A model generated the notes under the pieces. That model did no database searches and was not told where the DNA came from. It saw only the letters and a list, made by a program, of their open reading frames with translations. From the NCBI GenBank assembly GCA_001790855.1, contig MGDH01000029.1, positions 46,916-94,423 on the forward strand: a DNA stretch of 47,508 nt, given 5' to 3'. This document shows, piece by piece, positions 26,248 to 34,090 of this stretch; position 1 is the first letter of the stretch; each line of letters opens with the position of its first letter. The DNA is from Candidatus Schekmanbacteria bacterium RIFCSPLOWO2_02_FULL_38_14. GTDB taxonomy: Bacteria; Schekmanbacteria; GWA2-38-11. Position numbers and translations under genes: made by a program.

Positions 26248-27393
26248 TTATAGACTTTTTGCTATCTTTCTAATAGCATCAATTGTTAAATCGATATCTT
26301 CAAAAGTATTGAAAAACCCCGGGCTTATTCTTATTGCTCCATCAGGATATGTTCCTGCGGTTTTATGGGAGTCAGGAGAGCAGTGGAGTCCTGCTCTGGA
26401 AATAATATAAAAATCTTCATCAAGCCTCTTTTCGATGCAACCCGGTTGCATTCCTTCAATATTAAAAGATAATACGGGTATTTTTTTGCTAAAATCTCCT
26501 GTGCCATAAAATAAGATTCCCTTAGTTTCTGAAAGCCCGGATAAAAACTGTTCAGTCAGACCCAGCTTGTGTTTTCTTATGTTTTCAATGCCTGTTTTGT
26601 TTATAAAATCGATGCCTGCTTTTATTGAGGCAATACCGGGAGTATTAAGTGTTCCGCTTTCAAGCTTGTCAGGAAAAAACTCAGGCTGGCTTTCATCATC
26701 AGAAAAACTTCCAGTGCCACCCTCCTTTAAGCTGTTTAAATTTATTTCCTCCCCAACAATCAGGATTCCTGTTCCCTGAATTCCAAAAAGTGATTTGTGC
26801 CCTGAGCAGGCAAAAATATCAATATTACCTTTTATGATATCGACTGGTATTGTTCCGGCAGTCTGTGCAGCATCAACTAGAAGTTTTATTCCTTTTTTTT
26901 TGCAGATACTGCCAATCTCTTCAACAGGATTTATTGAGCCGAGAACATTTGAGGCGTGGTTTATGACAACTAATTTTGTATTCTTTTTAAAGGCTTTTTT
27001 TATATCTTCAGGATCAACAAAACCTTCAGAAGAAGTTTTTACTTTAGTTACTTCAATACCATTTTTTTTAAGTGATTTTAATGGCCTTGTAACAGAATTG
27101 TGCTCTATGTATGATGTTATTACGTGGTTTCCGGGAGATAGTAATCCTTTTAGTCCAAGGTTGAGGGAATCTGTTGCATTTGAAGTGAAAATAACCCTTG
27201 AACTATCAGGGAAATTAAAAAATTTTGCCACATCTTCTCTTGTCTCAAATATCATCCTTGCAGATTCAACTGCCATCCTGTGAGACCCTCTTCCGGGACT
27301 CCCTCCGATATTTCTCATTGCGTGGTCAACAGCTTCATAGACCTGCGGGGGTTTTGGAAAAGATGTAGCAGCGTTATCAAGATAGATTGGCAT
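26248..27393 (-). CDS. Class V aminotransferase, cysteine desulfurase family
   Basis: 381 residues. PLP enzyme: YLDNAATSFPKPP at the N-terminus, SGHKSLFGIQGTG with the PLP lysine, and the catalytic-cysteine loop RAGLHCSPDSHKTAGT near residue 345-355. This fits the desulfurase subfamily often linked to selenium or molybdo-hydroxylase loci rather than housekeeping IscS. It lies downstream of modC on the same strand (110 bp), so it may be transcribed from the Moco-controlled promoter and supply sulfur for cofactor maturation with XdhC. That role is inferred. Confidence 0.88.
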   Translation of the reverse strand: MPIYLDNAATSFPKPPQVYEAVDHAMRNIGGSPGRGSHRMAVESARMIFETREDVAKFFNFPDSSRVIFTSNATDSLNLGLKGLLSPGNHVITSYIEHNSVTRPLKSLKKNGIEVTKVKTSSEGFVDPEDIKKAFKKNTKLVVINHASNVLGSINPVEEIGSICKKKGIKLLVDAAQTAGTIPVDIIKGNIDIFACSGHKSLFGIQGTGILIVGEEINLNSLKEGGTGSFSDDESQPEFFPDKLESGTLNTPGIASIKAGIDFINKTGIENIRKHKLGLTEQFLSGLSETKGILFYGTGDFSKKIPVLSFNIEGMQPGCIEKRLDEDFYIISRAGLHCSPDSHKTAGTYPDGAIRISPGFFNTFEDIDLTIDAIRKIAKSL

Positions 27394-27449
27394 TGAAAGC
27401 TCTATTAAATATTGTCCATGGTTGATTGTTATAAAAAAATATAACTATA

Positions 27450-27476
27450 AGTTCAAAGCCTAAAATTCAAATGTCA
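27450..27476. repeat. AAATGTCAAA/TTTGAACTT repeat fragment
   Basis: AGTTCAAAGCC ... TTCAAATGTCA, a short copy of the family seen at 24069 and 25449, in the gap between modC and the desulfurase gene. Confidence 0.5.
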
Positions 27477-27502
27477 TCTGTCCGCTCTTAACTTCACTCC
27501 GC

Positions 27503-28591
27503 TTACTCTGTTAAAAATATTCTCTCTTTATCCAGCAAAATTGTTACTTTGTCACCAATTTTTATATCACTCTTTTCACATATAAACTTTTCAATATCCA
27601 TAATTAAGTTGAGCTTTGTTTCAGAAAACTTTAAAAATATTCTGTTGGTTTTCTCAAGGCTTATTATGTGGTCTACAGAAAGAGTCAGGGAATTATCTTC
27701 TGTTTTGTCATAATCTGAAAGCCTTACATCCCGCGGCTTGATGCACAGAAAAGCCTTATCTCCTTTGTTAAACCTTGAGTCAATGCCTGTTTTTATCTTT
27801 ATCCCTTCAACGCTACACAAAAAGCAGTCCTTGAATGTTTCAATGATTCTGCACGGGAAGATGTTTTTTACTCCTAAAAATTTCGCTGTAAGGCGTTTCC
27901 GCGGGTTAGAGAAAATTTCATGCTTTTCTCCTGACTCTACAATCCTGCCATCATTCAGAATAATTATATGGTCAGCAAGAGTAAAAGCTTCCTGAAGGTT
28001 ATGGGTGACATAGATTATTGGGATACTTAAAATAGATTTTAATTTGAGCAGGTCCTGCTGAAGTTTTTCTCTTATTCTTTCATCAAGCGCTGACAATGGT
28101 TCATCAAGGAGAAGAAGTTTTGGGTCAGAAGCTATAGCCCTTGCAATTGCAACTCTTTGCTTCTGTCCTCCTGATAATTCGTTTGGATATTTTTTTTCCT
28201 TCCTGTCAAGGCGAAAAAGCTCAAGCAGTTTTCTTACCTTTTCATCTGCGTCAGACCTGTTATTGATTCCGTATGCTATATTTTCATAAACATTGAGATG
28301 CGGGAAAAGGCTGTACTCCTGAAAGACATAGCCTATTTTCCTTTTTCGAATAGGGATATTTATACCCTTCTCCTTGTTAAAAAGCTCATCTCCGTTTAAT
28401 CTGATATACCCTTCATCAGGAATGATTATACCTGATAGCATATTCAATGTAAGGCTTTTCCCTGTCCCTGAAGGACCAAAGAGGACTGTAAGATGATCTC
28501 CTGATGCAGTTGTGCCTTTTTTGTTGTAAGCAGAGAACTCAATATCAATGAAAAAGTCAGATAATTTTTTCTTTAAATGATACTCTATCAA
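27503..28591 (-). CDS. modC: Molybdate ABC transporter ATP-binding protein
   Basis: 362 residues. ABC ATPase with Walker A GPSGTGKS near residue 38, Q-loop VFQEYSLFPHLNVYENI, signature LSGGQKQRVAIARA, Walker B LLLLDEP and H-loop VTHN. Residues from about 290 to the end form a MOP/TOBE-like oxyanion-binding domain (LSVDHIISLEKTNRIF, KIGDKVTILLD). It is downstream of modA and modB. Tungstate cannot be excluded as substrate. The gene is led by modB with a 43-bp gap. Confidence 0.93.
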   Translation of the reverse strand: MIEYHLKKKLSDFFIDIEFSAYNKKGTTASGDHLTVLFGPSGTGKSLTLNMLSGIIIPDEGYIRLNGDELFNKEKGINIPIRKRKIGYVFQEYSLFPHLNVYENIAYGINNRSDADEKVRKLLELFRLDRKEKKYPNELSGGQKQRVAIARAIASDPKLLLLDEPLSALDERIREKLQQDLLKLKSILSIPIIYVTHNLQEAFTLADHIIILNDGRIVESGEKHEIFSNPRKRLTAKFLGVKNIFPCRIIETFKDCFLCSVEGIKIKTGIDSRFNKGDKAFLCIKPRDVRLSDYDKTEDNSLTLSVDHIISLEKTNRIFLKFSETKLNLIMDIEKFICEKSDIKIGDKVTILLDKERIFLTE

Positions 28592-28634
28592 TCTGTTCTC
28601 CCAAGAGAGTTAGCTTCAGGCTCATTTGAATTTA

Positions 28635-29300
28635 TTAATACTTTCCTTTTGTAAACTTATTGACCCAGAAAAGAACTGATATTGAAAAAGCTGTAATTAT
28701 CAGAACAAGGGTATTGGCTAAAGGAATATTGTTTGCCTGTACAGCATCATATATGGCTATTGAGATTGTTTGTGTCTTCTGAGGGATATTTCCTGCAACC
28801 ATCAATGTTGTCCCGAAATCTCCCATTGAACGGGCAAAAGCCATAGCTGTTCCTGCAATTATTCCCCTTTTGGCAAGAGGAAGTGTTACAGATGTAAATA
28901 CTTTAAACTCCGATTTCCCTAAAAGTCTTGCTGCATTTTCGATATTGATGTCAACAGATTCGATAGAAGCCCTGGCAGGTTTTATGAAAAGAGGTATTGA
29001 AGCTACTACTGCCGCTATTACAGCTCCTTTCCATGTAAAAACAACAGTTACACCAAAGACATTTTCAAGAAATCTTCCTATTGGACCATTCCGCCCGAGT
29101 ACGACAAGAAGGTAATATCCAAGAACAGTCGGTGGGATTATAAGCGGCTGCATTACAATTGCATCAATGAAATTTTTTAAAAAAAAATCTTTTTTTGCAA
29201 GTATCCAAGCCATTAAAAGTCCAACAAAAAAAGAAAACAGTGTGGCTATTATAGAGACTTTAAGTGTGAGATATAAAGGAAAGAGATCTGTATGGTTCAT
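28635..29300 (-). CDS. modB: Molybdate ABC transporter permease
   Basis: 221 residues with about five membrane helices. The cytoplasmic EAA loop that contacts the ATPase is visible as ENAARLLGKSEFKVFTSVTLP followed by AKRGIIAGTAMAFARSMGDFG (given as two pieces). MQPLIIPPTVLGYYLL is typical of ModB/CysT-type permeases. Lies between modA (33 bp) and modC on the minus strand. Confidence 0.93.
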   Translation of the reverse strand: MNHTDLFPLYLTLKVSIIATLFSFFVGLLMAWILAKKDFFLKNFIDAIVMQPLIIPPTVLGYYLLVVLGRNGPIGRFLENVFGVTVVFTWKGAVIAAVVASIPLFIKPARASIESVDINIENAARLLGKSEFKVFTSVTLPLAKRGIIAGTAMAFARSMGDFGTTLMVAGNIPQKTQTISIAIYDAVQANNIPLANTLVLIITAFSISVLFWVNKFTKGKY

Positions 29301-29332
29301 TATTAATTTTACCTTATAAAGTTTCTTTAAAA

Positions 29333-30079
29333 CTATTTAGTCTTATAACCGTATTCCTCCAGCATAGCTTTCCCTTTTTTGCTGCAAACAAAATCTATGA
29401 ATTCTTTTGCAACTTTTTGTTTTGATGTATCTTTCAATATTGCCATTGTCTGGTTAATTGGCGGATGAAGCTCTTCGCTTATCGTAATGTAATTAACCTC
29501 AGGAACTTTTGCGATGGAAAGGGCAATGATTCCTGCATCAGCATTTCCTGTCTGAATAAATTGAAGAGCCTGTCTTACATTTTCTCCTAATATTAACTTA
29601 CTCTTGATTTTATCCCAGAGCCCTGCCCTGATTAGAAATTCTTTTGCTGCAATTCCATATGGGGCATGGTCAGGGTTTGCTATGGCAATACTTTTAATAT
29701 CTTTTACCAGAAGATCCCTAAGGGTTGTTACTGGTTTTACATTTTTGTTATATGCAATAACCAATCTTCCTCCGGCATAATTTCTTATTGAATCGTTTTT
29801 GAGAAGATTTTGATTTTTTAATCCCATAATATATCTGTCATCAGCAGCGGCAAAAATGTCATATGGTGCTCCCTGCCGGATTTGCTCTGCAAGCATTCCT
29901 GTTGAACCAAATGTAAATATTATCCTGTTTCCTGTTTCAGATTCAAAGGTTTTGCCCATTTCACTGAAAACAAAAAGAAGATCAGATGCAGCGCCAACAA
30001 GAAGCTCTTCAGAAAAAGCAGCGCTAAGAGGGAATAACAAAAAGAGTAAAGTTAAAGTTATACGTGTTATAATTAACAT
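29333..30079 (-). CDS. modA: Molybdate-binding periplasmic protein
   Basis: 248 residues from the ATG at 30079. This start gives a clean signal peptide (MLIITRITLTLLFLLFPLS-AAFS) followed by the mature start EELLVGAASDL. A longer frame opening at 30157 only translates the palindromic repeat in front of the gene, so I reject it. ModA hallmarks are FTFGSTGMLAEQIRQGAPYD, VIAYNKN, and GNADAGIIALS. It captures molybdate or tungstate and delivers it to ModBC. Expression is probably set by the Moco riboswitch and terminator upstream. Confidence 0.94.
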   Translation of the reverse strand: MLIITRITLTLLFLLFPLSAAFSEELLVGAASDLLFVFSEMGKTFESETGNRIIFTFGSTGMLAEQIRQGAPYDIFAAADDRYIMGLKNQNLLKNDSIRNYAGGRLVIAYNKNVKPVTTLRDLLVKDIKSIAIANPDHAPYGIAAKEFLIRAGLWDKIKSKLILGENVRQALQFIQTGNADAGIIALSIAKVPEVNYITISEELHPPINQTMAILKDTSKQKVAKEFIDFVCSKKGKAMLEEYGYKTK

Positions 30080-30100
30080 AGATAAATCTTTATAAAAAAT

Positions 30101-30132
30101 GTAGAAACAGGTCTTTAGGTCTGTTTCTACAT
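30101..30132. repeat. TGTAGAAACAGG palindrome in front of modA
   Basis: A nearly perfect 32-bp palindrome with arms TGTAGAAACAGGTC and GGTCTGTTTCTACA. Same family as the outer repeat at 24617-24816. It lies between the riboswitch terminator and the modA start, so it is part of the modA leader. Confidence 0.75.
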
Positions 30133-30157
30133 CTGGTTTACCAGTTTCAAATAGCAC

Positions 30158-30200
30158 AAAAAAAAGCCGATTCCCTGTTTTGAAAAGGAAACCGGCTTTT
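30158..30200 (-). terminator. Rho-independent terminator of the modABC leader
   Basis: On the minus strand, AAGCCGGTTTCC pairs with GGAATCGGCTT (arms 30187-30198 and 30164-30174) and is followed by eight Ts (30158-30165). It lies just after the Moco riboswitch and before modA, the position expected for ligand-controlled attenuation. Confidence 0.85.
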
Positions 30201-30212
30201 ATTTATACCGTT

Positions 30213-30322
30213 TCTAATCTCCTTTCCAAACACGAGGAGGCAATCTGATTTCTCAGAATACCCGAATCGGCCAAGAGCCATGTTCTTTTTCCGGAATTTA
30301 GGCTCAAAGGCTCGGAGATCGC
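30213..30322 (-). promoter_or_regulatory. Moco (or tungsten cofactor) riboswitch
   Basis: Leader RNA of modABC. On the minus strand ATCTCCGAGCC near the 5' side pairs with GGAGAT at the 3' side (P1). Inside, CCGAGCC can pair with GGCTCTTGG. Near the 3' end GCCTCC is followed by TTTGGAAAGGAG, closely similar to the GCCUCC...CUGGAAAGG segment I remember from the E. coli moaA Moco riboswitch. A terminator follows at once. Position upstream of the molybdate transporter supports the call. Ligand (molybdenum or tungsten cofactor) not decidable here. Confidence 0.85.
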
Positions 30323-30332
30323 TTCTTCTTAC

Positions 30333-30532
30333 TGATATTAAACAGAAAAAGTCAAGTAATAAAATGTGAAGGATTATTAAACCTTTAAAAAATGGCTCAT
30401 CGTTGAAGTGAGTGGGTAAAAGTTAGTGATTGATATTATCTGCCTGTGCGTTCACGCAGACAGGCGCAAAACGGCAAGAGATAAGGGGAAAAGGAAGTTG
30501 AATAAGGTTCAAAAAACTGATATTATAACAGC
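30333..30532. other. Gene-free stretch with short repeats
   Basis: Holds the motif GGGTAAAAGTTAG (about 30414), which recurs inverted or direct near 44806-44925, and a hairpin CTGCCTGTGCGTTCACGCAGACAGGC at about 30440-30465 (GCCTG/CAGGC arms). TTGACT on the minus strand near 30350 may be part of the modA promoter. No gene is seen. Confidence 0.4.
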
Positions 30533-30642
30533 ATGGGAAAAAAGAAGACGCTGCTGGACAAATATCGGTTCTCCGGATATAGTCCGAGGTTGATACTCTT
30601 GACTGGCTACTTGTATAAAATCTTTTTCATTAGGAGGCTGAA
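30533..30642 (+). pseudogene. Small relict frame, GKKKTLLDKYRF type
   Basis: An ATG at 30533 opens a frame reading MGKKKTLLDKYRFSGYSP. The first part resembles short conserved proteins (GKKK-LLDKYRFPGFRP) that occur as scattered small genes near mobile elements. After SGYSP the similarity ends, and the frame runs into the next gene in another register. Probably a broken copy. Low certainty. Confidence 0.25.
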
Positions 30643-31158
30643 ATGGAAGAAGAAATCAAGGAAATGGAAAATGATTTCACCAAAATTTTAAATAGAAGAA
30701 CAAGGAAGCTTTCAAAAGAGGAACTGAAAAAGGAAATAATAAAATTTATTGGAGAAAATAAAATCTGCACAATTGCAACATGCTTAAATAATATTCCCCG
30801 TTCAACACCTGTCCGCTACCGCAGCAAGGATATGACTATTTATGTTTTAACAGAGGGAGGGGTTAAGATTAAAAACATTATGGAAAATCCAAATGTATCA
30901 GTAAGCCTTTACGGTGACTACTCAGGCTTTGAATCGGTAAAGGGTCTCCAGTTGTGGGGCAGGGCTGAAATAATAAAACCGGAGGATGAAGAAAAATACG
31001 CTGAAGCAAGGAGTATAATAAAATCAGAGGAACGAGAGGATTTGAAAAAACTCGGAGTCAAGGCAAGTCCTGATATGAAGATAATAAAAATAGAAGCAAC
31101 ACGGGCACGCTATCTGAACTTCCCTGACGGCATTCTAAACCAGGTCTGGGAAGTCTGA
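30643..31158 (+). CDS. Pyridoxamine 5'-phosphate oxidase-like flavin-binding protein
   Basis: 171 residues. Split-barrel fold signs: ICTIATCLNNIPRSTPVRYRS, IYVLTEGGVKIKNIMENPNVSVSLYG and LQLWGRAEI, followed by a C-terminal strand ATRARYLNFPDG. Such proteins bind FMN, F420 or haem, and the exact ligand is not predictable. An ideal AGGAGG SD precedes the ATG. A charged N-terminal helix (about residues 1-35) is extra to the core. Upstream of the arsenic operon but separated by 216 bp of repeats. Confidence 0.8.
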   Translation: MEEEIKEMENDFTKILNRRTRKLSKEELKKEIIKFIGENKICTIATCLNNIPRSTPVRYRSKDMTIYVLTEGGVKIKNIMENPNVSVSLYGDYSGFESVKGLQLWGRAEIIKPEDEEKYAEARSIIKSEEREDLKKLGVKASPDMKIIKIEATRARYLNFPDGILNQVWEV

Positions 31159-31225
31159 TTTAATTTCAGATTTCGGATTGTGGATTGAATAAGCAATAAG
31201 CAGTATTGCAAGATGTTATACCTTG

Positions 31226-31268
31226 TCGTTCCCGCCTGCCTGCGGTAGGCAGGCGAAAGCGGGAATCC
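31226..31268. repeat. GTTCCCGCCTGCCTGCGG palindromic repeat
   Basis: GTTCCCGC-CTGCCTGC-GG-TAGGCAGGCG-AAAGCGGGAATCC folds into two nested stems (CCCGC/GCGGG, and CCTGCCT/AGGCAGG). It is GC-rich relative to its surroundings, a common dispersed intergenic palindrome type. It lies between the flavin-binding protein gene and the arsR promoter. (Shown in pieces; only one clear copy in the window.). Confidence 0.6.
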
Positions 31269-31315
31269 AGATATTTAATTATCAGTAATACCAAGCGACT
31301 CATCAAAAAAAATAA

Positions 31316-31360
31316 TTGACATATTCAGTGATTAAATTTATATATCCGTCTAAGCGGATA
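31316..31360 (+). promoter_or_regulatory. arsR promoter with putative ArsR operator
   Basis: TTGACA (31316-31321), a 17-bp spacer and TATATA (31339-31344). The inverted repeat TATCCG-TCTAAG-CGGATA (31343-31348 and 31355-31360) overlaps the end of the -10 and the expected transcription start, a good place for an ArsR repressor. Inference from sequence pattern. Confidence 0.65.
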
Positions 31361-31374
31361 AAAGGATTCCATTT

Positions 31375-31716
31375 ATGAAGGATCTCGCAAAATTTTTCAA
31401 GGCAATGTCTGATGAGACAAGGCTCAGAATCTTGCATCTTTTGACATACGGGGAATTATGCGTATGCGACCTGATGGAGGTGTTGTCACTCCCTCAGTCA
31501 ACAATATCACGGCACATGGCATATTTAAAAAATGCCGGACTTGTTATTGACAGGAGAAACGGGGTTTGGGTTCATTATTCTTTAGCAAAACCAAAAAATA
31601 ATATTCATTATCTGCAGTTGAAATGCATTAAGGATGATTTTAAGAATTTTAAGGAATCAGAAGATGACTTTAAAAGTCTTAAAAAATTTCAGAAACACAA
31701 AAAATGTGAAGGGTAA
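31375..31716 (+). CDS. arsR: ArsR-family arsenic-responsive repressor
   Basis: 113 residues. Winged helix with the metalloid-sensing ELCVCDLM motif (C29 and C31) at the start of the DNA-binding helix region, then LSLPQSTISRHMAYLKNAGLV as recognition helix and RRNGVWVHYSL as wing. Represses until arsenite or antimonite binds the cysteines. First gene of arsR-arsC-acr3, with arsC starting 3 bp after its stop and a candidate operator in its promoter. Confidence 0.95.
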   Translation: MKDLAKFFKAMSDETRLRILHLLTYGELCVCDLMEVLSLPQSTISRHMAYLKNAGLVIDRRNGVWVHYSLAKPKNNIHYLQLKCIKDDFKNFKESEDDFKSLKKFQKHKKCEG

Positions 31717-31719
31717 ATT

Positions 31720-32166
31720 ATGGCTGATGAACCAAATACCAGAAAAAATGGAGTCCTGTTCCTTTGCACTGGGAATGCCTGCCGCAGCCAGATGGCAGAG
31801 GGGTTTGCAAAATCAATAGCGCCTGACGATGTTTTAGTTTTCAGTGCCGGAACTTTTCCTGCACATTTAAGCTCAAGGGCTGTAAGGGTGATGCAGGAGA
31901 TTGGAATTGATATTTCAAACCAATACTCAAAGAGGATAGATGATATACCGGTTAGTGAAATAGGAACTGTAATAACTCTATGTGATAGTGCTGAAAGAAT
32001 GTGTCCATCTTTTCCAGCAAAAAGAAAACTCCACTGGCCTATTCCTGACCCGGTGGGGACAATGGGGGATGAGGAGAGGGTTTTGCGTGAGTTTAGAAAA
32101 GTTCGCGATATGATAATGGAGAAAGTTGAAAACTATTTTAAATATGAGGAGTGGAAAGATGAGTGA
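31720..32166 (+). CDS. arsC: Arsenate reductase, thioredoxin-coupled type
   Basis: 148 residues of the low-molecular-weight phosphatase fold. [15 protein letters not shown] holds the phosphate-binding loop with nucleophile C16; [10 protein letters not shown] supplies C88 and C95. This triad matches the thioredoxin-dependent ArsC class (Cys10/82/89 in the S. aureus enzyme). PIPDPVG provides the general-acid aspartate loop. Converts arsenate to arsenite, which Acr3 exports. Its end overlaps the acr3 start by 8 bp (ATGAGTGA). Confidence 0.95.
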   Translation: MADEPNTRKNGVLFLCTGNACRSQMAEGFAKSIAPDDVLVFSAGTFPAHLSSRAVRVMQEIGIDISNQYSKRIDDIPVSEIGTVITLCDSAERMCPSFPAKRKLHWPIPDPVGTMGDEERVLREFRKVRDMIMEKVENYFKYEEWKDE

Positions 32167-33232
32167 AGGGGTATCTCGTAAGCTGTCATTTTTAGACCGT
32201 TATCTTACTCTGTGGATTTTTTCTGCAATGCTTTTTGGAGTCGGGCTCGGGTATTTTGTCCCTTCAGTGGTAAATTTCTGGAATACTTTTAACTCAGGCA
32301 CCACCAACATCCCGATTGCAATAGGGCTTATACTGATGATGTATCCGCCTCTTGCTAAGGTGAAATACGAAGAGCTTGGAGAGGTATTCAAGAACACAAG
32401 AGTGCTTGCGCTTTCACTGGTTCAAAACTGGATAGTTGGGCCTGTGCTAATGTTTGCTCTGGCAATAATATTTTTGCGCAATTACCCGCATTATATGGTT
32501 GGACTGATAATAATTGGCTTGGCACGATGTATTGCAATGGTTATTGTATGGAATGAACTTGCAAAGGGAGATACAGAATATTGCGCCGGACTGGTTGCAT
32601 TCAATAGCATATTCCAGGTTCTGTTCTTTTCTGTTTATGCCTGGATATTCATAACCATTTTGCCAGCCTGGTTTGGCTTGAAAGGAAGTGTTGTTGATAT
32701 CACGATAAGTCAGATTGCAAAATCTGTTTTCATATACCTCGGAATTCCATTCCTTGCAGGAATCATTACAAGGTTTACATTGATATCAATCAAAGACAAG
32801 GAATGGTATCATAAGAAATTCATCCCAAAGATAAGCCCTATTACGCTAATAGCCCTGCTGTTTACTATCATAGTAATGTTCTCACTTAAGGGTGAATACA
32901 TTGTTAAAATCCCAATTGATGTTCTTAGGATTGCAGTTCCGCTGCTTATCTATTTTGTAATAATGTTTTTTGTTTCCTTCTATATGTCATATAAGATTGG
33001 TGCAGATTACAGGCAAAGTGCAGCACTTTCCTTTACTGCGGCAAGCAATAATTTTGAGCTTGCTATTGCAGTTGCAGTTGCTGTATTTGGAATAAACTCT
33101 GGGGAGGCTTTCGCAGCGGTTATTGGTCCGTTGGTTGAAGTGCCTGTTCTTGTAAGCCTTGTAAATATTTCATTGAGATTTTCAGAAAAATATTTTAATG
33201 TACAGAATTCTTTTGAGAGGAGCATTTCTTAG
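32159..33232 (+). CDS. acr3: Arsenite efflux transporter Acr3
   Basis: About 357 residues from the ATG at 32159, which has GAGGAGTGG just ahead; a longer frame from 32126 lies wholly within arsC and is unlikely. About ten membrane helices. The ACR3 signature [19 protein letters not shown] carries the conserved cysteine (C124), and the C-terminal [14 protein letters not shown] and [11 protein letters not shown] segments are diagnostic. Acts in the inner membrane to expel arsenite. Confidence 0.95.
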   Translation: MSEGVSRKLSFLDRYLTLWIFSAMLFGVGLGYFVPSVVNFWNTFNSGTTNIPIAIGLILMMYPPLAKVKYEELGEVFKNTRVLALSLVQNWIVGPVLMFALAIIFLRNYPHYMVGLIIIGLARCIAMVIVWNELAKGDTEYCAGLVAFNSIFQVLFFSVYAWIFITILPAWFGLKGSVVDITISQIAKSVFIYLGIPFLAGIITRFTLISIKDKEWYHKKFIPKISPITLIALLFTIIVMFSLKGEYIVKIPIDVLRIAVPLLIYFVIMFFVSFYMSYKIGADYRQSAALSFTAASNNFELAIAVAVAVFGINSGEAFAAVIGPLVEVPVLVSLVNISLRFSEKYFNVQNSFERSIS

Positions 33233-33262
33233 AATTAATCCCTCTAAGAATTTTTAACTAAC

Positions 33263-33287
33263 TTTCCTGTGGCAAGACCACAGGAAA
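33263..33287. repeat. CCTGTGG palindrome (copy 2)
   Basis: TTTCCTGTGG-CAAGA-CCACAGGAAA, perfect 10-bp arms with a 5-nt loop, the reverse complement of the core at 19315-19335. Lies between acr3 and the OB-fold protein gene. No T-run follows. Confidence 0.75.
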
Positions 33288-33315
33288 TAAATAAATTAAA
33301 TTCAGGAGAAAAAAA

Positions 33316-34080
33316 ATGAAAGGATTCAGGAAGGTATTATCTGTCGGTTTAGCTTCGTTTTGTTTGATGGCAATTAATGGCGCATTTGCTGAGACTAAAA
33401 AAGCAGCAGTTGCCACGTCTCATTCACAAGCGCCGGCAAAATTTCAAAAAAACCCACCTCTTCTTTCAGGAAAAGTCGCAGAGACTTTTAACAGCGGAGG
33501 GTACACCTATCTTTTACTTGAAAATAAAGTGAAAAAAATATGGGTTGCTGTACCTCAAATGAAAGCAACTGTCGGGAAAGAGATTGCCCTTATGCCCGGG
33601 GCTGAGATGCAAAACTTCACAAGCAAGACTCTTAAAAGAAAATTTGATAGTATTATTTTCTCTGCAGGACCTGCAACCCAGCAGGGCATGGTAAATCCTG
33701 CTGCAGCAAAGGGACTCATGGGAAATAATGGTGCAAAAGCTCCAACTGCTGAGAAAGTAAAGGTTGCAAAGACAACAGGTCCAAATGCCTATACAGTCGT
33801 CGAAATTTATAAAAACAAGGAAACACTTAATAACAAGAATGTTGTCGTAAAAGGCAAGGTGGTAAAGGTCTCTGCAGGCATTATGGGGAAGAACTGGATA
33901 CATTTGCAGGATGGTACAGGGAATGCTAAAGATGGAAGTAATGAGCTTGTTGTAACTTCACAAGACATTCCAAAGGTTAATGATGTTGTAACAGCAAGCG
34001 GTACTCTGTATAAGGACAAGAACTTTGGCGCCGGATACAAATATACAGTTATTATGGAAAAAGCTTCTGTCAAGAAGTAA
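33316..34080 (+). CDS. Periplasmic protein with two OB-fold-like domains (NrfJ-like)
   Basis: 254 residues. A Sec signal peptide (KVLSVGLASFCLMAINGAFA-ET, cleavage about residue 25) is followed by a first domain, LSGKVAETFNSGGYTYLLLENKVKK then IWVAVPQ, as in NrfJ-related proteins, and a second, VVVKGKVVKVSAGIMGKNWIHLQDGTG then VVTSQD, an OB-fold strand pattern. The linker (about 120-155) is rich in Ala, Lys and Gly. SD AGGAG precedes the ATG. Such proteins occur near cytochrome and metal genes. The ligand is not known. Confidence 0.75.
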   Translation: MKGFRKVLSVGLASFCLMAINGAFAETKKAAVATSHSQAPAKFQKNPPLLSGKVAETFNSGGYTYLLLENKVKKIWVAVPQMKATVGKEIALMPGAEMQNFTSKTLKRKFDSIIFSAGPATQQGMVNPAAAKGLMGNNGAKAPTAEKVKVAKTTGPNAYTVVEIYKNKETLNNKNVVVKGKVVKVSAGIMGKNWIHLQDGTGNAKDGSNELVVTSQDIPKVNDVVTASGTLYKDKNFGAGYKYTVIMEKASVKK

Positions 34081-34090
34081 TCAAAAGTTG

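Noticed and set aside
26795..27283. Long open frame antisense to the cysteine desulfurase gene
   Set aside because: It mirrors the codon structure of the real gene and shows no family similarity or SD; the same holds for the antisense frames at 21257-21769 and 41608-41991.
30080..30157. N-terminal extension of ModA by 26 residues
   Set aside because: The extension only translates the palindromic repeat at 30101-30132; the internal ATG at 30079 begins a proper signal peptide.
32126..32158. Longer Acr3 start inside arsC
   Set aside because: It gives a charged lead without family similarity; the ATG at 32159 has a good SD and fits the known N-terminus.
33263..33287. CCTGTGG palindrome as the acr3 terminator
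   Set aside because: Perfect hairpin but no T-run on either side, and an identical core occurs at 19315 in another context, so I list it as a repeat.
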